Below are positions 1 to 10,311 of a stretch of DNA of 64,000 nucleotides, one piece after another. The stretch comes from Aquatica leii (lineage: Eukaryota > Arthropoda > Insecta > Coleoptera > Lampyridae). The notes beneath the pieces are model-generated. The model saw only the letters and a program-made list of their open reading frames with translations, did no database searches and was not told the DNA's origin. Location of the stretch: contig CM069436.1 in assembly GCA_035610365.1 (NCBI GenBank), positions 39,191,117-39,255,116 on the forward strand, in the 5' to 3' direction. The position numbers and the translations under genes were made by a program. How positions within the stretch are numbered: position 1 is the stretch's first letter; every line of letters begins with the position of its first letter.

Positions 1-946
1 GAAGGTGCTGCGTTTCATCTTTATCCTTGTCGGGCGCTCCCAAATGAGTTTCAATCACAGTCGACAGAACCTGATGTATCAATTATTTTGATTTTAAACT
101 GGGATTCTTGAAATCAAATAATTTTTGTTATGTTTCATAATTACGATATCTCATTTTTCTTAAGATTTATTTTGAAATGTTTACTGTCAAATACGTAGCT
201 TCAAATGTAATAAATTTTAATGCAATAAATTTTGATGTCATACAATGTAATTCTTAAGTAATATTCATATTGTCAAATATATTACACCAAGAAATTTTAA
301 TGTATAACTTTTTTTACAATATTAGAATGTGTTAACTATTTTTTGCTAACTTTTAGTTGTGCCGTTATGTGGTAACTGGTCTATAAATTACAATAAGTTT
401 TGTGGTTACAGCTCTAGTAATAAAATTATTACATATTATTGTTTTTTATACTTTTACATTTTTAGAGTAAATTATTTTTCTACAATGTTGTTTTTAAAAT
501 ACTTTCAATAAAATTTTGAAATTATCTAAATATTTTAGTTAAAAAATAGAAGGGTTTGTTATCTAAAGAAAAATTTCTAATAAAATGTACTCTAATTATT
601 TCGCGTTTGTTTAGAATAGCTACAATTTTTTATAAGTTTGCCTGACGATGGTGTATCAATTTCTACTTGCTAACTCTTTTTACGTCTTTTTATATAGTTT
701 TCTTGTATTAAGTATTGCAATTTTTTATATTTATACTATACCGTTGTTAATTCTGTTATTTTATTCTTTAATTTATAAAGTTTAATAAAAATACATTAAT
801 TTTTGTTTATAAAACAAAATATAATCATAAGTTAACTATTTTTTTATTTCCCTGTCGTCGCTATCACACAAGCTGAGTTTTCGTTACGCGTCGCAGAGGA
901 CATCTTCAGAGCCCTAACGACAACACGGGAATTATCCAGAATGGAA
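1..946. other. AT-rich DNA, no gene seen
   Basis: No reading frame of substance and no recognisable domain. Most of the stretch is A/T-rich. A more GC-rich patch lies at about 855-946, directly beside the copia insertion, and is therefore old flanking DNA. I see no promoter or RNA gene here. Confidence 0.6.
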
Positions 947-951
947 AATTC

Positions 952-1094
952 TGTTACAGATGCAACCCGTGGAAACCTGAATTCTGTTAAAGTAACGTCT
1001 TTATTATTGCAAATCACGCTTACGACTAACTACAAAATACAACTAACTACCCTAGGTGGCGCTCGTTATCAATGCTTTTGAGATATATTTAACA
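952..1094 (-). repeat. copia 3' LTR
   Basis: Read on the minus strand it begins TGTTAAATATATCTC and ends TGTAACA, the usual TG...CA ends. An AATAAA-like signal lies inside near 1006-1012. The first ~70 bases match the 5' LTR. The outer edge abuts the AATTC target duplication, so this 143-base copy appears full length. Confidence 0.75.
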
Positions 1095-1103
1095 CCCCCA
1101 CTA
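1095..1103 (-). other. Polypurine tract of the copia element
   Basis: The minus strand reads GTAGTGGGGG immediately before the TGTTAAAT start of the 3' LTR. This is the position and composition expected for the plus-strand primer of an LTR retrotransposon. Confidence 0.6.
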
Positions 1104-1319
1104 CATATGTTTTGGTTTTGGCAAACCTTTTGTCAAAATATCTGCAGTCATTTCATTAGTTAAAAGATATTGAATGTCAACTATAGAATCTACAAAAGCC
1201 TGCCTAATAAGATGATGCCTCACATCTATGTATCATTTGTGGAAAACAAGATTAGCCGATAATTTCTGTGCACTTTGATTATCATTTAATAGCACTACAC
1301 TGTCCTTCCATCCAATCAA

Positions 1320-1640
1320 TTAAATCAAGAGGTTTCTAAGATAGATAGCTTCTTTCGAGACTTCGTTGAGGGCCATGTATTCGGCCTCGCTGCTGGACAA
1401 AGCAATCGTTATTTGTTTGCAGCTTTCCCATGCGATGGTTCCTCCCGATAACTTGAAGACAAATCCAGTGTACGATTTTCTGTCCTTTTGGTCACCTGCG
1501 CAATCAGCGTCAACAGAACCTTCTAAGATAAAACCGTCTTTACAAAATTTTAAGGCATAACTTTTATTACCTTGCAAATAGCGTAACACACGTTTTGCAC
1601 ATTTCCAGTGTTCCTCTAAAAAAATATTAAATTGACTCAA
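1320..1640 (-). pseudogene. copia RNase H domain, fragment
   Basis: A 106-residue open stretch carries the C-terminal RNase H of copia pol. It has the DADCAGDQKDRKSYTGFVF block (first catalytic Asp) and SSSEAEYMAL with the catalytic Glu. The next Asp region after the Glu block is truncated. It is the last pol domain before the 3' LTR, and the frame to the upstream reverse transcriptase is lost. Confidence is high for the domain; it is not a complete gene. Confidence 0.9.
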
Positions 1641-1827
1641 ATAACTTGGTCTAAATGCAATGTCCTGTCATGTTAAAACCGTCAAATACATCAAGCTTCC
1701 TGTAAGCTTCCGATAAAGTACATTTTTGTCGTTAACATTAACTTCAGAACTACAATCTAAGTGCAAGTTACTTTCCATAGCAGGACTAACATTTTTGCAA
1801 TCTGCCATATTCAATTTCATCAAAAGT

Positions 1828-2450
1828 TCATTTTAAATAAATAAGATTATTTTTAACATATTTACTTATTCTTACACCTAAACATTGTTTGGTTTCTCCC
1901 AAATCTTTAATTTTAAAATTTGAACTTTGTTGTTCCCTTAAAGAATTAGCAGTTTCTATATCATTAGAAAAAAAAACAAAAAAATCATCCACGTACAAAG
2001 CTACAATATTGTTAGTAAACCATCCTTCTTTTTTTTGTATAAGCAAGGTTTATATCTAGATTTACGATAATCTAAACCTAGTAACAATTCATCGACCCTA
2101 TTATTCCAAGCTCAGGATGATTGTTTTAGTTAATAAACAGCCTTATTTAATTTATACACTTTATCCCCATTACCACTCGATGTAAAACCTTCAGGTTGTC
2201 TCATATAGACATTTTCCTCTAAGACACCATTCAAGAAAGCTGTCTTTATATCTAAGTGTCTAATGCTTAAACTTTATTTAACTCATAAAGCAATTAAAAG
2301 TCTTAAGGTCGAATGTCGAACTACAGGTGCAAAAGTCTCTGTATAATCAATGCCCTCCTCAACTATAGTTCCTTCCTTCGGTAACTTTACTAGTTCCCAA
2401 GTCTTGTCTTCGAAAGATTGCATCTTTTCAATCATAGCATTTCTTCATTT
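1828..2450 (-). pseudogene. copia reverse transcriptase, broken
   Basis: Residues 18-21 of the open stretch 1828-2046 are YVDD, the catalytic Asp pair of Ty1/copia reverse transcriptase, followed by FKIKDLGETKQCLGVRI. Upstream, in other frames over 2050-2450, parts of the fingers and palm can be read (TWELVKLPKEG, then GIDYTETFAPVV, then the AFLNGVLEE region). A block of roughly 60-70 residues normally lying between LPKG and GIDY is absent. Several stops and frameshifts break it. Confidence 0.85.
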
Positions 2451-2543
2451 TTTTATCAGGTCTCAACAATGCCTCTTTTATGGTTTTCGGTGCTGGAATG
2501 TTCGCATCTGCACATAGGTATGTCACCTAGTCTTCAAACTTCT

Positions 2544-2747
2544 TTATTTATGTTTTGGACCTTTAAGGAAATACCTGGCACCACCTAACGATTTCATTTC
2601 CATAAGACCACAAACGTCTGCGTGTATAATTTCTAAAATACTGCTTGCATAAAACCCTTTCCTTGGAAATGGTAATCTTGCTTGCTTGCCTTCATTACAT
2701 ACTTCACAATTGTTTTTGTTTACTTTTATTTCACCGTTACACATCAT
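2544..2747 (-). pseudogene. copia integrase, N-terminal fragment
   Basis: The fragment has the second half of the integrase zinc-binding region (CEVCNEGKQARLPFP) and then EIIHADVCGLMEMKSLGGARYF, where the first catalytic Asp of the DDE core is present. After that the core is lost, and the next recognisable pol sequence is reverse transcriptase. The central and C-terminal integrase domains have been deleted. Confidence 0.85.
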
Positions 2748-2768
2748 GCCTTTGACAGTTCCATTTTC

Positions 2769-3047
2769 TTATTTCATAATGTTGTTTTGATCCATATGTC
2801 CTAACCGACGATGCCAAGTTTGGCCTGAAATTGAATTTCCTGTAGCTAAGAAACATTGCTCTGCACGTATGTCGAGTTTGTACATGTTATCGACCAATTT
2901 CGCTGCCGCAAGAGGTTCATTGCACATATTAAAAATTTTGCAACCATCAGCACCAAAAACTACTTGGTTACCGTTCTTAACAAGTTGACTAACCGATACA
3001 AGGTTGGTAGCAATTTGTGGCACATACAAAACATGTTTAACCACCAC
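2769..3047 (-). pseudogene. copia protease tail and GAG-pre-integrase domain
   Basis: A 92-residue open stretch. VLYVPQIATNLVSVSQLVK is the conserved tail of the copia protease region. TWHRRLGHMDQNNIMK at the end is the GAG-pre-integrase domain with the His residues of the integrase zinc finger. It lies between protease and integrase, as in intact copia polyproteins. Confidence 0.88.
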
Positions 3048-3048
3048 T

Positions 3049-3486
3049 TCAAAAGTTTCTTTGTCTGGTTGTGATTTTTAAGTTACCACTACATTCAACT
3101 ATTACTTTTGAATTGTTTGCAACTGTGATTTCACCTGGACCTTGTTTATCTGTAACTTCTGTTAACCAACTTTTGTTTGCAGTTAGATGTGCACTTGCAC
3201 CTGAGTCTACATACCAATCATTCTTATTAAATTGTCCACTTAAAAACACAACACTAAAAACATTCGCAGTATTTGCACTGTCGTTGTTGTTTGTTTTTAA
3301 ACCCGGGCATTTGTTTTTGAAGTGTCCAATGTCCTTACATTTGTAACAACGGTTTTTTTTTAACATTTGAATGTTGTGGTTTGTTTGGATCACTTGACTA
3401 TGTCGCCATCTTGCTTTACCGACAAAAGCGTTACCTTTATCTTGTGCGTTACCTGCATTACCGTCTTCATCTACCGCCATATCCAA
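3049..3486 (-). pseudogene. copia gag zinc knuckle and protease
   Basis: A 145-residue stretch. Residues 47-60 form a CX2CX4HX4C zinc knuckle (C47, C50, H55, C60), the RNA-binding part of gag. Residues 91-102 (WYVDSGASAHLT) hold the aspartic protease active site, with D94. In copia elements gag and protease are in one frame, as here. The frame ends before the GAG-pre-integrase domain by a frameshift. Confidence 0.9.
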
Positions 3487-3878
3487 TATTTTTTATTGCA
3501 TCAGTAGTTACTGTAATGCCGCTATGTTCGATAGCCATTATCATAGAACTATACTTATCTAGTAATCTTGCTAACAATAAAAATCCTATCCATTCTTCAC
3601 TGATTTCGAATCCCGTTCTCCAATTGTGTAGATATCAATGATTTTAACAATTTTATTTTTCTCGTAAATCCAACATCATCGTAAAGGTTTTTGGGCTTTT
3701 TCTAAAGTTTTTCTACTGTTAAAATTAATTTTGCTTTTGCTTAAATAATTTTCTGCGCGTGCGTTTCTTTTCCCTCAATGCACTGTTTTAAGCCATCAAG
3801 AATCATAAAATTTTCTGCTCCGAAAGCTTTCTCACGACCCTTCAATTTCGGAACACTTGCAAGATAATTGTTCCCCAT
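3487..3878 (-). pseudogene. copia gag N-terminus, frameshifted
   Basis: The minus strand has an ATG at 3876-3878 followed by MGNNYLASVPKLKGREKAFG, then AENFMILDGLKQCIEG, which has the pattern of copia gag N-termini. The frame then breaks repeatedly before the zinc knuckle. The start lies about 20 bases inside the primer-binding site, so it is the natural start of the polyprotein. Confidence 0.75.
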
Positions 3879-3897
3879 TTTTTAACACTCTTTTTTT

Positions 3898-3913
3898 GCA
3901 CTGGGCTTATAAC
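3898..3913 (-). other. Primer-binding site of the copia element
   Basis: The minus strand reads GTTATAAGCCCAGTGC directly after the 5' LTR. It resembles the initiator-Met tRNA primer site known for Drosophila copia (an internal tRNA fragment is used there), with mismatches. Confidence 0.5.
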
Positions 3914-3994
3914 TAACTACAAAATGCAACACACCAGCTACAACTAACTACTCTAGGGGGCGCTCGTTATCAATGCTTTGAGATATATTTAAAA
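3914..3994 (-). repeat. copia 5' LTR, internally deleted
   Basis: It matches the 3' LTR over the first ~75 bases (AAATATATCTCAAA, then ATTGATAACGAGCGCC, then TAGTTAGTTGTA) but lacks the distal ~65 bases with the AATAAA-like signal. The first TG is TT. The outer edge abuts AATTC at 3995-3999. Confidence 0.7.
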
Positions 3995-3999
3995 AATTC

Positions 4000-4828
4000 T
4001 ACTATGTTTTTTACGTTTGTTAATGTATTATGTTTCAGTTAATTGATCTATTGATGTATCAACTGCTGCTTTGGTAAAGTTGTAATCAATTATTTTTATT
4101 TTATTTAGTAAAAAAAATAGTACGCGAATAAAATAATACTAAAAACTTCACAAAAAATTTTAAGTATGTTAGAAAGTTATTCACGTGTTCAAAGTTTTTG
4201 ACAAAACGACAAGAATATATTTGAAACGTTCATTTTGACGTGTATTCTGCAAAATTGATTGGCAAGATTGCGTGCCATACATTTTTGGATTTAAACTTTT
4301 TCATACGTTTTTTCATAATTATTAATTATAGTAGACTATCGCTCATAAAAAGTGTGTTAAAGTGCTGTAAAAATTAATTTAATAACTTTGTCAAGATAGG
4401 ATTAAATTCTGTTTTGGGTTGTAAAAGTAATTTTTTGCATGTTAATAGCACGCAATGTTCCACGTTTGTTAACTTAGTGTTAAACATCTTTAATAGTTGC
4501 TTTGGAGTTTCTTGACCGTCGTGTTTGTAAGTAACAACTTGAGGCATCGAATGAATTGTTCGACTTATTGGATGCTTACTTATGATACTGACCACTTTAT
4601 TGAGAAAGTTTGTATCAAAAGATCGTTCAATGGCTCGCTGAATAGTTTCACACTAATCTAAACAATGTATCGATGGACCATAAGTAGACCACCGGTTTTT
4701 TTTGAATTTACGAACACGTTTGTGTATGATATAGATATTTATTTTGTGATATTCGTTCATTACATTCTGTTTCATTTTTTATGGTATGATTACGATTCTC
4801 TTCATTTTCTAGTACAGATATGTAATAG
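4000..4828. other. AT-rich spacer, no gene seen
   Basis: Only short frames without recognisable motifs. No repeat relationship to other parts of the window was noticed. Confidence 0.5.
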
Positions 4829-4916
4829 CGAAGGCTTCCACGGCCGGAGTCTATACTAAGATAAGATCGTCTTCCGGGTTTGGACCGTGTCAATGTTGTA
4901 ACCGAAGTTGCCAACG

Positions 4917-4947
4917 TTTCGCCCACTTTCGTAAGAGGCTTCATCAG
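4917..4947 (-). ncRNA. Hammerhead-like ribozyme core in PLE repeat
   Basis: The minus strand reads CTGATGA (4941-4947), a hairpin with GCCT pairing to GGGC around a 12-base loop, then GAAA (4917-4920). This is the CUGAUGA, stem II, GAAA order of a hammerhead ribozyme core. The following hairpin could be stem III. I could not assign stem I and the UH cleavage site with certainty. PLEs are known to carry hammerhead motifs in their terminal repeats. Confidence 0.5.
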
Positions 4948-5143
4948 GGCGTGAGAAAAATCGAAGAACTCAAGCAAGCAATCGAAACCTAACTAAACAC
5001 TTCTCAAAAGTTAGGTAATCAACTTGTGAACCAAGCCAGATTCTAAACTCAGAAAAGGTAAGAAAGAAAACGATAAACTCGAAAAAGCAAACGAAAATCT
5101 AACAAAGAACCACTACAGAGTTAGGTAATCAACTTGTGAACCA

Positions 5144-5187
5144 AGCCAGATTCTAAACTCCACTTCCATGGAGTTTAGAATCTGGCT
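5144..5187. repeat. 19-base perfect inverted repeat
   Basis: Arms AGCCAGATTCTAAACTCCA (5144-5162) and its exact complement (5169-5187) enclose a 6-base loop. It marks the inner end of the PLE repeat, which is duplicated there in opposite orientation. Confidence 0.85.
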
Positions 5188-5984
5188 ATTTATACAATGC
5201 TGCCAAGAATTTACTAAACATGCAACATATAAGCAAAAAAACGTATTACTTACAAAATTTTAAAACAAAAAAAAAGTAAAGTTATACTGTTGATATGCCA
5301 AAAGTTACAACGGCAAGATAATCAACGTTTGCCAATAGTACTGCAAATTTTTCTTCCAATTTTAACTCAGCTACAGCTCTACATTTTTACAAAGACATTT
5401 TTTGGTTTTTATTAATAATTAGAACTCCTACAATCTATAAGCTAATCATATAACAGAACTCCCCCTTAAAAAGACGCTCTACCTTAATCTACAAATAGGT
5501 CTGCTGGCCAAAGTCTATGTAGTTTTTGTGGGTGTTTTCTTACAAGTAATGGCTAGACTAAGTAATTTGAGTAAGCTAGCATTTTATCGTAATGGTTTCA
5601 GCTTCTTAGCTTGATGACATCTTTGAAATAAGAAATTCTCAGGTCTTTGCGTAGCGTCTGATTTAGAATATACCACGATGTGTGAGTTAACATACGTAGC
5701 ACAATAGATTGGCTTCTTTGTAGCAATGCTATATTGGATTTGCTTGCGCAGACCCAGATGTTGATTCCATATGTCTAAATAGAGATAATGATGTTTTATA
5801 TACTAGTATCATGTTTTTTAGGAAAAGCTATAAGTTCTACTCTGTTAGACAATAGAGTTTTTTTGACTTTTAATTCAGTCTGTTTTTGTTTATTGGTAAT
5901 GTAAACTTTATTACGCTGGTTTTCGTGTAACAAAAAAAAAATAAGCGACGGCTAACACAGTTGTTCCCGGAGAGGGAGTCGCAG
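5188..5984. other. No gene seen
   Basis: AT-rich sequence with stops in all frames. No domain or strong repeat noticed. Confidence 0.5.
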
Positions 5985-6640
5985 GCTTTGTGATGCAAAA
6001 TTATAAATTAAATCTAAAAAAGCGCCAAAACGATAAAAGATTAAATTAGGAAGATACTGTTTAACTCTACCCACAGCTGGAAAAAGAACAAATAACATGA
6101 CAGAAGTGATGCCACAGAATATATATATTTTATCACAGAAGCAGTTGAAGAGAACGAAGACAGTACATAAGTATAGTTATATAAGCGTTGCAAACAATAT
6201 TACATAGGTTGATATCACAGGCAAGATATAAGTTACGCCCTTGACTGGGCAACACGTCGCACATCAAAGCGACTTAATTGGTCTTTCACATTGAACGAAG
6301 GAATGACTTTACTTTATTAAGTTAAATTACAAGCATACGAAAAATAAAAGTCTAGAGAATCAAAAGGCACCAGATAAGTATGTGACACATAAAAAAAGAT
6401 TTAACATTAATTGTGATTACAACTAAGTATGTACGTATGGCCATTCTAACAATCGACCAACGAAGTAGTACACGTATAAATGGAAACTGCCATACTTACA
6501 GTTGTGTATTATCCAGTAGAAGATTAGCTAATTCCGTACCAGTATGACCTAAAACGTAATATAAAATTTGACACAGGAACGTACATACGGCGTTATGACA
6601 AATAAGGTCACAGGTGGAGGTGGCGACCCGCTAAAAAATT
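5985..6640 (-). repeat. Left arm of long inverted repeat X
   Basis: The reverse complement matches 11560-12400 in the same order: GTGTCACATA, then GATTCTCTAGA, then CCAGTCAAGGGC/CTAGTCAAAGGC, then CTGTGATA, then CTGTGATAAAATA, then TCGTTTTGGCG, and a GTACGTACATA-type block further out. The match is diverged, with many small gaps. It contains AATAAA-like signals and could be an LTR or the 3' end of an unidentified element. The arms face each other across about 5 kb. Confidence 0.6.
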
Positions 6641-7201
6641 AATTTAAACCCTTAATACAAAGAAAATGTAACGACTTACCCCAAATAAAACTTTTAATGA
6701 AAAATACGTAAAATTCGACCACATATTTACGTGGTATTGCGTGAAACAGCTTAATAATAAAAGCCATGTTGGGCCTAAAGATACCGCTAACTACATGAAG
6801 GTCTGTGTTGGCCCAAATACTACCGGAAAATAAATAAATACGCGCATATAAAAATTTGACAATCGCCAATGAAAGGTGGGCGTGTCAAGGACAATTTTTA
6901 TACTCGAAAAATTGTGCCGTTTGTTAATGCACACGTTGTTCTTTAACCTTCTTTGTGTAATTAAAAATTTTCTGGAGTCAACAGGTTTGTAAAATTCCAT
7001 TGATATCGTATTGTAAACTTTTTTGAAATTTGTCAAACCATTGCATACATAGGTTTAAATTTCGTTAGTTAGATAAGTTTTTGAAGAATGCACATTTATT
7101 GAATATCTTCACCATTGCTTTTGTTTAATAATCAAAATTGTTTAAACCGTTTTGTTTCGTATTGTAATATAGTAATATTATTGTTAGTACGGTTATAGAT
7201 T

Positions 7202-7220
7202 TGGCGCTCGAGCAAGGACG
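7202..7220 (+). other. Possible retrotransposon primer-binding site
   Basis: TGGCGCTCGAGCAAGGACG lies ~75 bases before the first gag-like frame and resembles the TGGCGCC-type start of many Ty3/gypsy internal regions. No upstream LTR with a partner downstream could be defined, so this is a suggestion only. Confidence 0.3.
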
Positions 7221-7296
7221 ACATCTTCCTGTTACAGTAATAATTTGTATTTTAAATTAATGTTGTTTATTTGTTGGAATTGCATAAACTGTCGCA

Positions 7297-8090
7297 ATGG
7301 TTAAGTTAGATATTCTACTAATAAGTTTAAAAAGTGAAATGGAAGATTTGTTTGCAAATATTCCAGCAATCTATGATCAATCTCGGTCATTAATAATCGA
7401 TGCATTGTTTAATTTTACTAATCAATTCAATCCATTCTCTAAGTTAGAAGGCAAATTCGAAATAGTTACCCAACGTATTACGGAAACTAACGCCCTTATT
7501 GTTGACGTTTCTTTGCATTTGAACACATTATAGGCTAGTAATGCTGCTATCAATTTTATTAATAAAATTTCTAACAAATATTGTAAATTGTTTGCATCAT
7601 TTGCAATTTCACCTGTTTTAGCAATTGCTAATTTAGTAGTAAATTTGTCGACATTATCTACATCACTTCATCGTATCAAATTCCCTAATTCTAGTGGTCA
7701 GCTAAATAAATAGTCACATTTCATTTTGTTATTTTAGTCGTTGGTAGATTCTAGTCCAAGCATTTCAGAAACATCTAAGTTTTATTATTTGCGTACTTCT
7801 CTAAAAGATGAAGCACTTCCGTAACTTATAATTTTTCGTTAGAACCTTAAAACTACCAATTAACTTAGTAGCATTAAAAAATCGTTATTAAAATAAACAT
7901 AAACTAGCTTCTATGTATCTTGATTCGAATTTAAACAAATTACAAATGGCTCTTGTCAAAACCTCAATTCATTTTTGTCAGTTCATGAAGGCAACATCAA
8001 GGCTTTAGATGTAGTTGGTATTTCGGACATTGAAAATTTCTTCAAACTCTCATTAGCATTACATAGCATTTCAATCACGGTTCTTGTAGA
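7297..8090 (+). pseudogene. BEL/Pao-type gag (DUF1759-like), broken
   Basis: The first 78 residues start at 7297 and run to a TAG at 7531. Readable pieces further on in shifted frames are SETSKFYYLRTSLKDEALP (about 7770-7830) and FLSVHEGNIKALDVVGISDI (about 7970-8030). Both are signature blocks of the DUF1759 part of BEL/Pao-type gag; the intact BEL element at 52139 has the equivalent KFYYLRSSLEKEP. At least four stops or frameshifts occur. It runs directly into a Ty3/gypsy-type reverse transcriptase piece at about 8105. Confidence 0.65.
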
Positions 8091-8104
8091 ACTTTTGAGG
8101 AGTA

Positions 8105-8702
8105 ATGTTTGTTGGTCTTACCGTTGAGCCTAATAAGGTCAGTTCAGATGTTTCGTTCCCAGCTTCAAATAATGTAAAAGAGTTACACACATTTTTAAGT
8201 ATAGCAGGATGGTATAGGAGATTTATTGAAAACTTTTCTACATTAGTGTCGTCTCTTTCTAGATTGTTAAAAAAAATTCTACATGGCAATAGGGTGTGGT
8301 ACAAGATCAAACTGCTGAGAATTTAAAAATTATTCTTTCGTCAGCTTCTATTTTAGCAAGACCCGATTGTAGTTTGCCATTAACGCAAGTAACACTGGTG
8401 TAGGCCCCGTTTTAACTCAAGTTCAAGATGGTTACGAACGTGTTGTTGCATACTCATCTCGTTCATTGTCTAAAGCAGAACAGAACTATTCCGTTACAGA
8501 AAAAGAATGTTTAGCTGTATTGTTTGGTATGGAATGTAATCGTTATTATTTTGAAAGTTACCAACTTCATGTGATTTCTGATCACGCTAGTTTAAAAGGA
8601 TTGTTTAATTTAAAAAACCTCACGGATCGGCTAGCTCGTTGGTCTTTGCAATTACAGGTATTTAATATTAAAACTTCCTACAGAAAAAGATCATTGAAGT
8701 AA
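8105..8702 (+). pseudogene. Ty3/gypsy reverse transcriptase end and RNase H
   Basis: 8105-8325 reads the C-terminal end of gypsy reverse transcriptase (ELHTFLSIAGWYRRFIENFS). After a frameshift, 8330-8702 reads the RNase H: VVAYSSRSLSKAEQNYSVTE with the catalytic Glu of the EKECLAV block, and HVISDHASLKGLFN with the catalytic Asp. The palm with YxDD is missing. Order and spacing fit gypsy pol. It follows a BEL-type gag fragment without any protease. Confidence 0.85.
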
Positions 8703-9324
8703 ATTTTGTAAACAATACTGAAAACGTTTGGTACAATAGAAAGTTTGGTCTGGGACACCAGAACATTTGAACGCAAAACGTTTGGAAAACTTTATCTTAT
8801 ATATTTGTTGGTTTTAAAGGTATCGAGTACAAATTTTTGTTTATACGATTCTTAGATTTAGATATGTAGGGTAGTCAATCTTGTTGAAATTTTGTTTAAA
8901 AATTATCAAATATTACTATCTTTATTTGTACCAAACGATGCACAAAGTAAACTTTAAAAAAAAATAAAAATACATTGACAAAAGAAAAATTTAATGCATT
9001 ACTATTAATACACGGTTAATATCAATCTTTAGTCTAAAAAGGAGTAAGAAACCCGTACAAAGTCGCTGTTACTAGAAAAAGTCCTGTAGATCGGCCGATG
9101 TCTGACTTGGCTAAGCATCGGACTATTCATATTGGCTCGATCCTAGTTATCCATCAACAACCATTCGATAGTTTTGATCATAGTACACAATCAACAATCG
9201 TTTCTCGGCCGATACTGAAATTCATTAAATTGGTTTTAGTCTTGCATCGATTTTATAGGTTACATTTAATGTTATTTAATTTTGTAACTTTATTAAAAGC
9301 TAAATAATTAAACAATTTAATTTA

Positions 9325-9858
9325 AAATGTCCAAAGCATACCATCGCGTAAAAAAAGTTTCGAGAATTTAAAAGAAGTGGTAATAATAGTGTAAATAATC
9401 AAAAGAAAAACAATTTATCTTTAAATAAAAATAATACAAACATCAGTAACTGCAGCAGTGGTAATATAAAAACGCAAAGTGAATTTAATAGTTACAATAA
9501 CATTATAAACAATGACAATATTGACAAAAACAGTGATAGAGACAGTGAAAGTGTTATTGATGAAAATACTGACTTAAATGTAAATTTTCAAGAAAAACTC
9601 AGGCAGTGGGCACTGAAAAACTTCAATAGCCTTCAATTAAATGTAATCTCTGAATTATTAATTCTGTTAAGAGATGAAGGCCATCTTACGCTACCGTAAA
9701 CAGCACAGGCATTGCTAAAAATCAAACAACACCATGCACATCAATCAATTTTAAGCCTTCAACAGTCAAATGGCGTCTACAGGTATTTAGGTATCGCAAA
9801 TGAACTCAACACAATTATTTCTCCAAATCTATTTATTGAAGACACAATTGAAGTATAG
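9325..9858 (+). pseudogene. Transposon-associated ORF, N-terminal part
   Basis: A start MSKAYHRVKKVSR at 9325 is followed by a frameshift. The frame from 9358 then stays open for 113 codons, meets TAA at 9697-9699 and continues for 52 codons to TAG at 9856-9858. It has an Asn/Ser-rich linker, then KLRQWALKNFNSLQLNVISE, a hydrophobic block and a LP.TAQALL motif, then NGVYRYLGIANEL. I recognise this layout from N-termini of large transposase-like proteins in insects and cnidarians but cannot name the superfamily. It sits between the RNase H and integrase parts of the gypsy copy, so it probably came in by insertion. Confidence 0.5.
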
Positions 9859-9873
9859 TATTAATCCATATGG

Positions 9874-9993
9874 ATGGTTCATATTTAGTTGCTACTATTT
9901 GCCAATTCTGGGTTGCCACGATTTGCCAATTCTTGGTTACCACGCGTGGTTCAAACTTAGTTGCCGCGCTTGGTTGATACTTGATTGCCACGC
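9874..9993 (+). repeat. Minisatellite, five 24-base units
   Basis: Five consecutive 24-base units start at 9874, 9898, 9922, 9946 and 9970, each with a TTGCCAC-type end and a GGTT core (for example TTTGCCAATTCTGGGTTGCC and onward). Units differ from one another by several bases. The array directly follows the transposon ORF remnant. Confidence 0.8.
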
Positions 9994-10311
9994 TTGGCAT
10001 GGCGTTATCATTCGCCGTATTAGCCAGATCTGGTCAGCTACGTTTACTATCTTTGGCAAATGCTTAACTACTAGACGCCAGTTCTCCCCCAGTAATGGGC
10101 CACTTCTCATTCTTTGTATGGGAAACAATGTTAAATAGAGTATCTAAGTGTATCAGTGAATTTTGCTATTTTAAAAGTATTTTGGAAATCATATAACTAA
10201 TTTTTTAATAGTATTTAAATTGCAAAATTATTCTTTAATTTAAAAAAAATTAATTTATGACAACTTTCTTTTTATAGCAATCTAGATTATTGAATACCAA
10301 ATTTAGGTTTC

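Larger units (their letters stand above)
947..3999 (-). mobile_element. Degenerate Ty1/copia retrotransposon
   Basis: A copia-superfamily element reading on the minus strand. In transcription order it has the 5' LTR (3914-3994), a primer-binding site, gag with a zinc knuckle, protease, GAG-pre-integrase, an integrase fragment, reverse transcriptase, RNase H, a purine tract and the 3' LTR (952-1094). The 5-base duplication AATTC lies at 947-951 and at 3995-3999, which fixes the ends. The interior is about 2.8 kb, much shorter than the usual 4 kb or more. Most of the integrase core and a central part of the reverse transcriptase are missing, and gag and pol are broken by frameshifts. It cannot be autonomous. 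Confidence 0.9.
4829..5187 (-). repeat. Solo terminal repeat (pLTR) of Penelope-like family 1
   Basis: On the minus strand this matches the terminal repeats at 20640-20943 (minus) and 21905-22240 (plus). Shared words include CGTTGGCA, GACACGGTCCAAACCCGG, CCGGCCGTGGAAGCC and CAAGCCAGATTCTAAACTC. It carries the CTGATGA/GAAA motif described below. No PLE reading frame is next to it, so it is a solo or truncated copy. Within it a ~50-base block ending in AGATTCTAAACTC occurs twice (about 5010-5040 and 5120-5160). Confidence 0.8.

Noticed and set aside
855..946. CTGAAGATG...GCGACGCGTAACG on the minus strand, like a degenerate PLE or ribozyme motif
   Set aside because: The core boxes (CTGATGA, GAAA) are absent and no PLE sequence is near.
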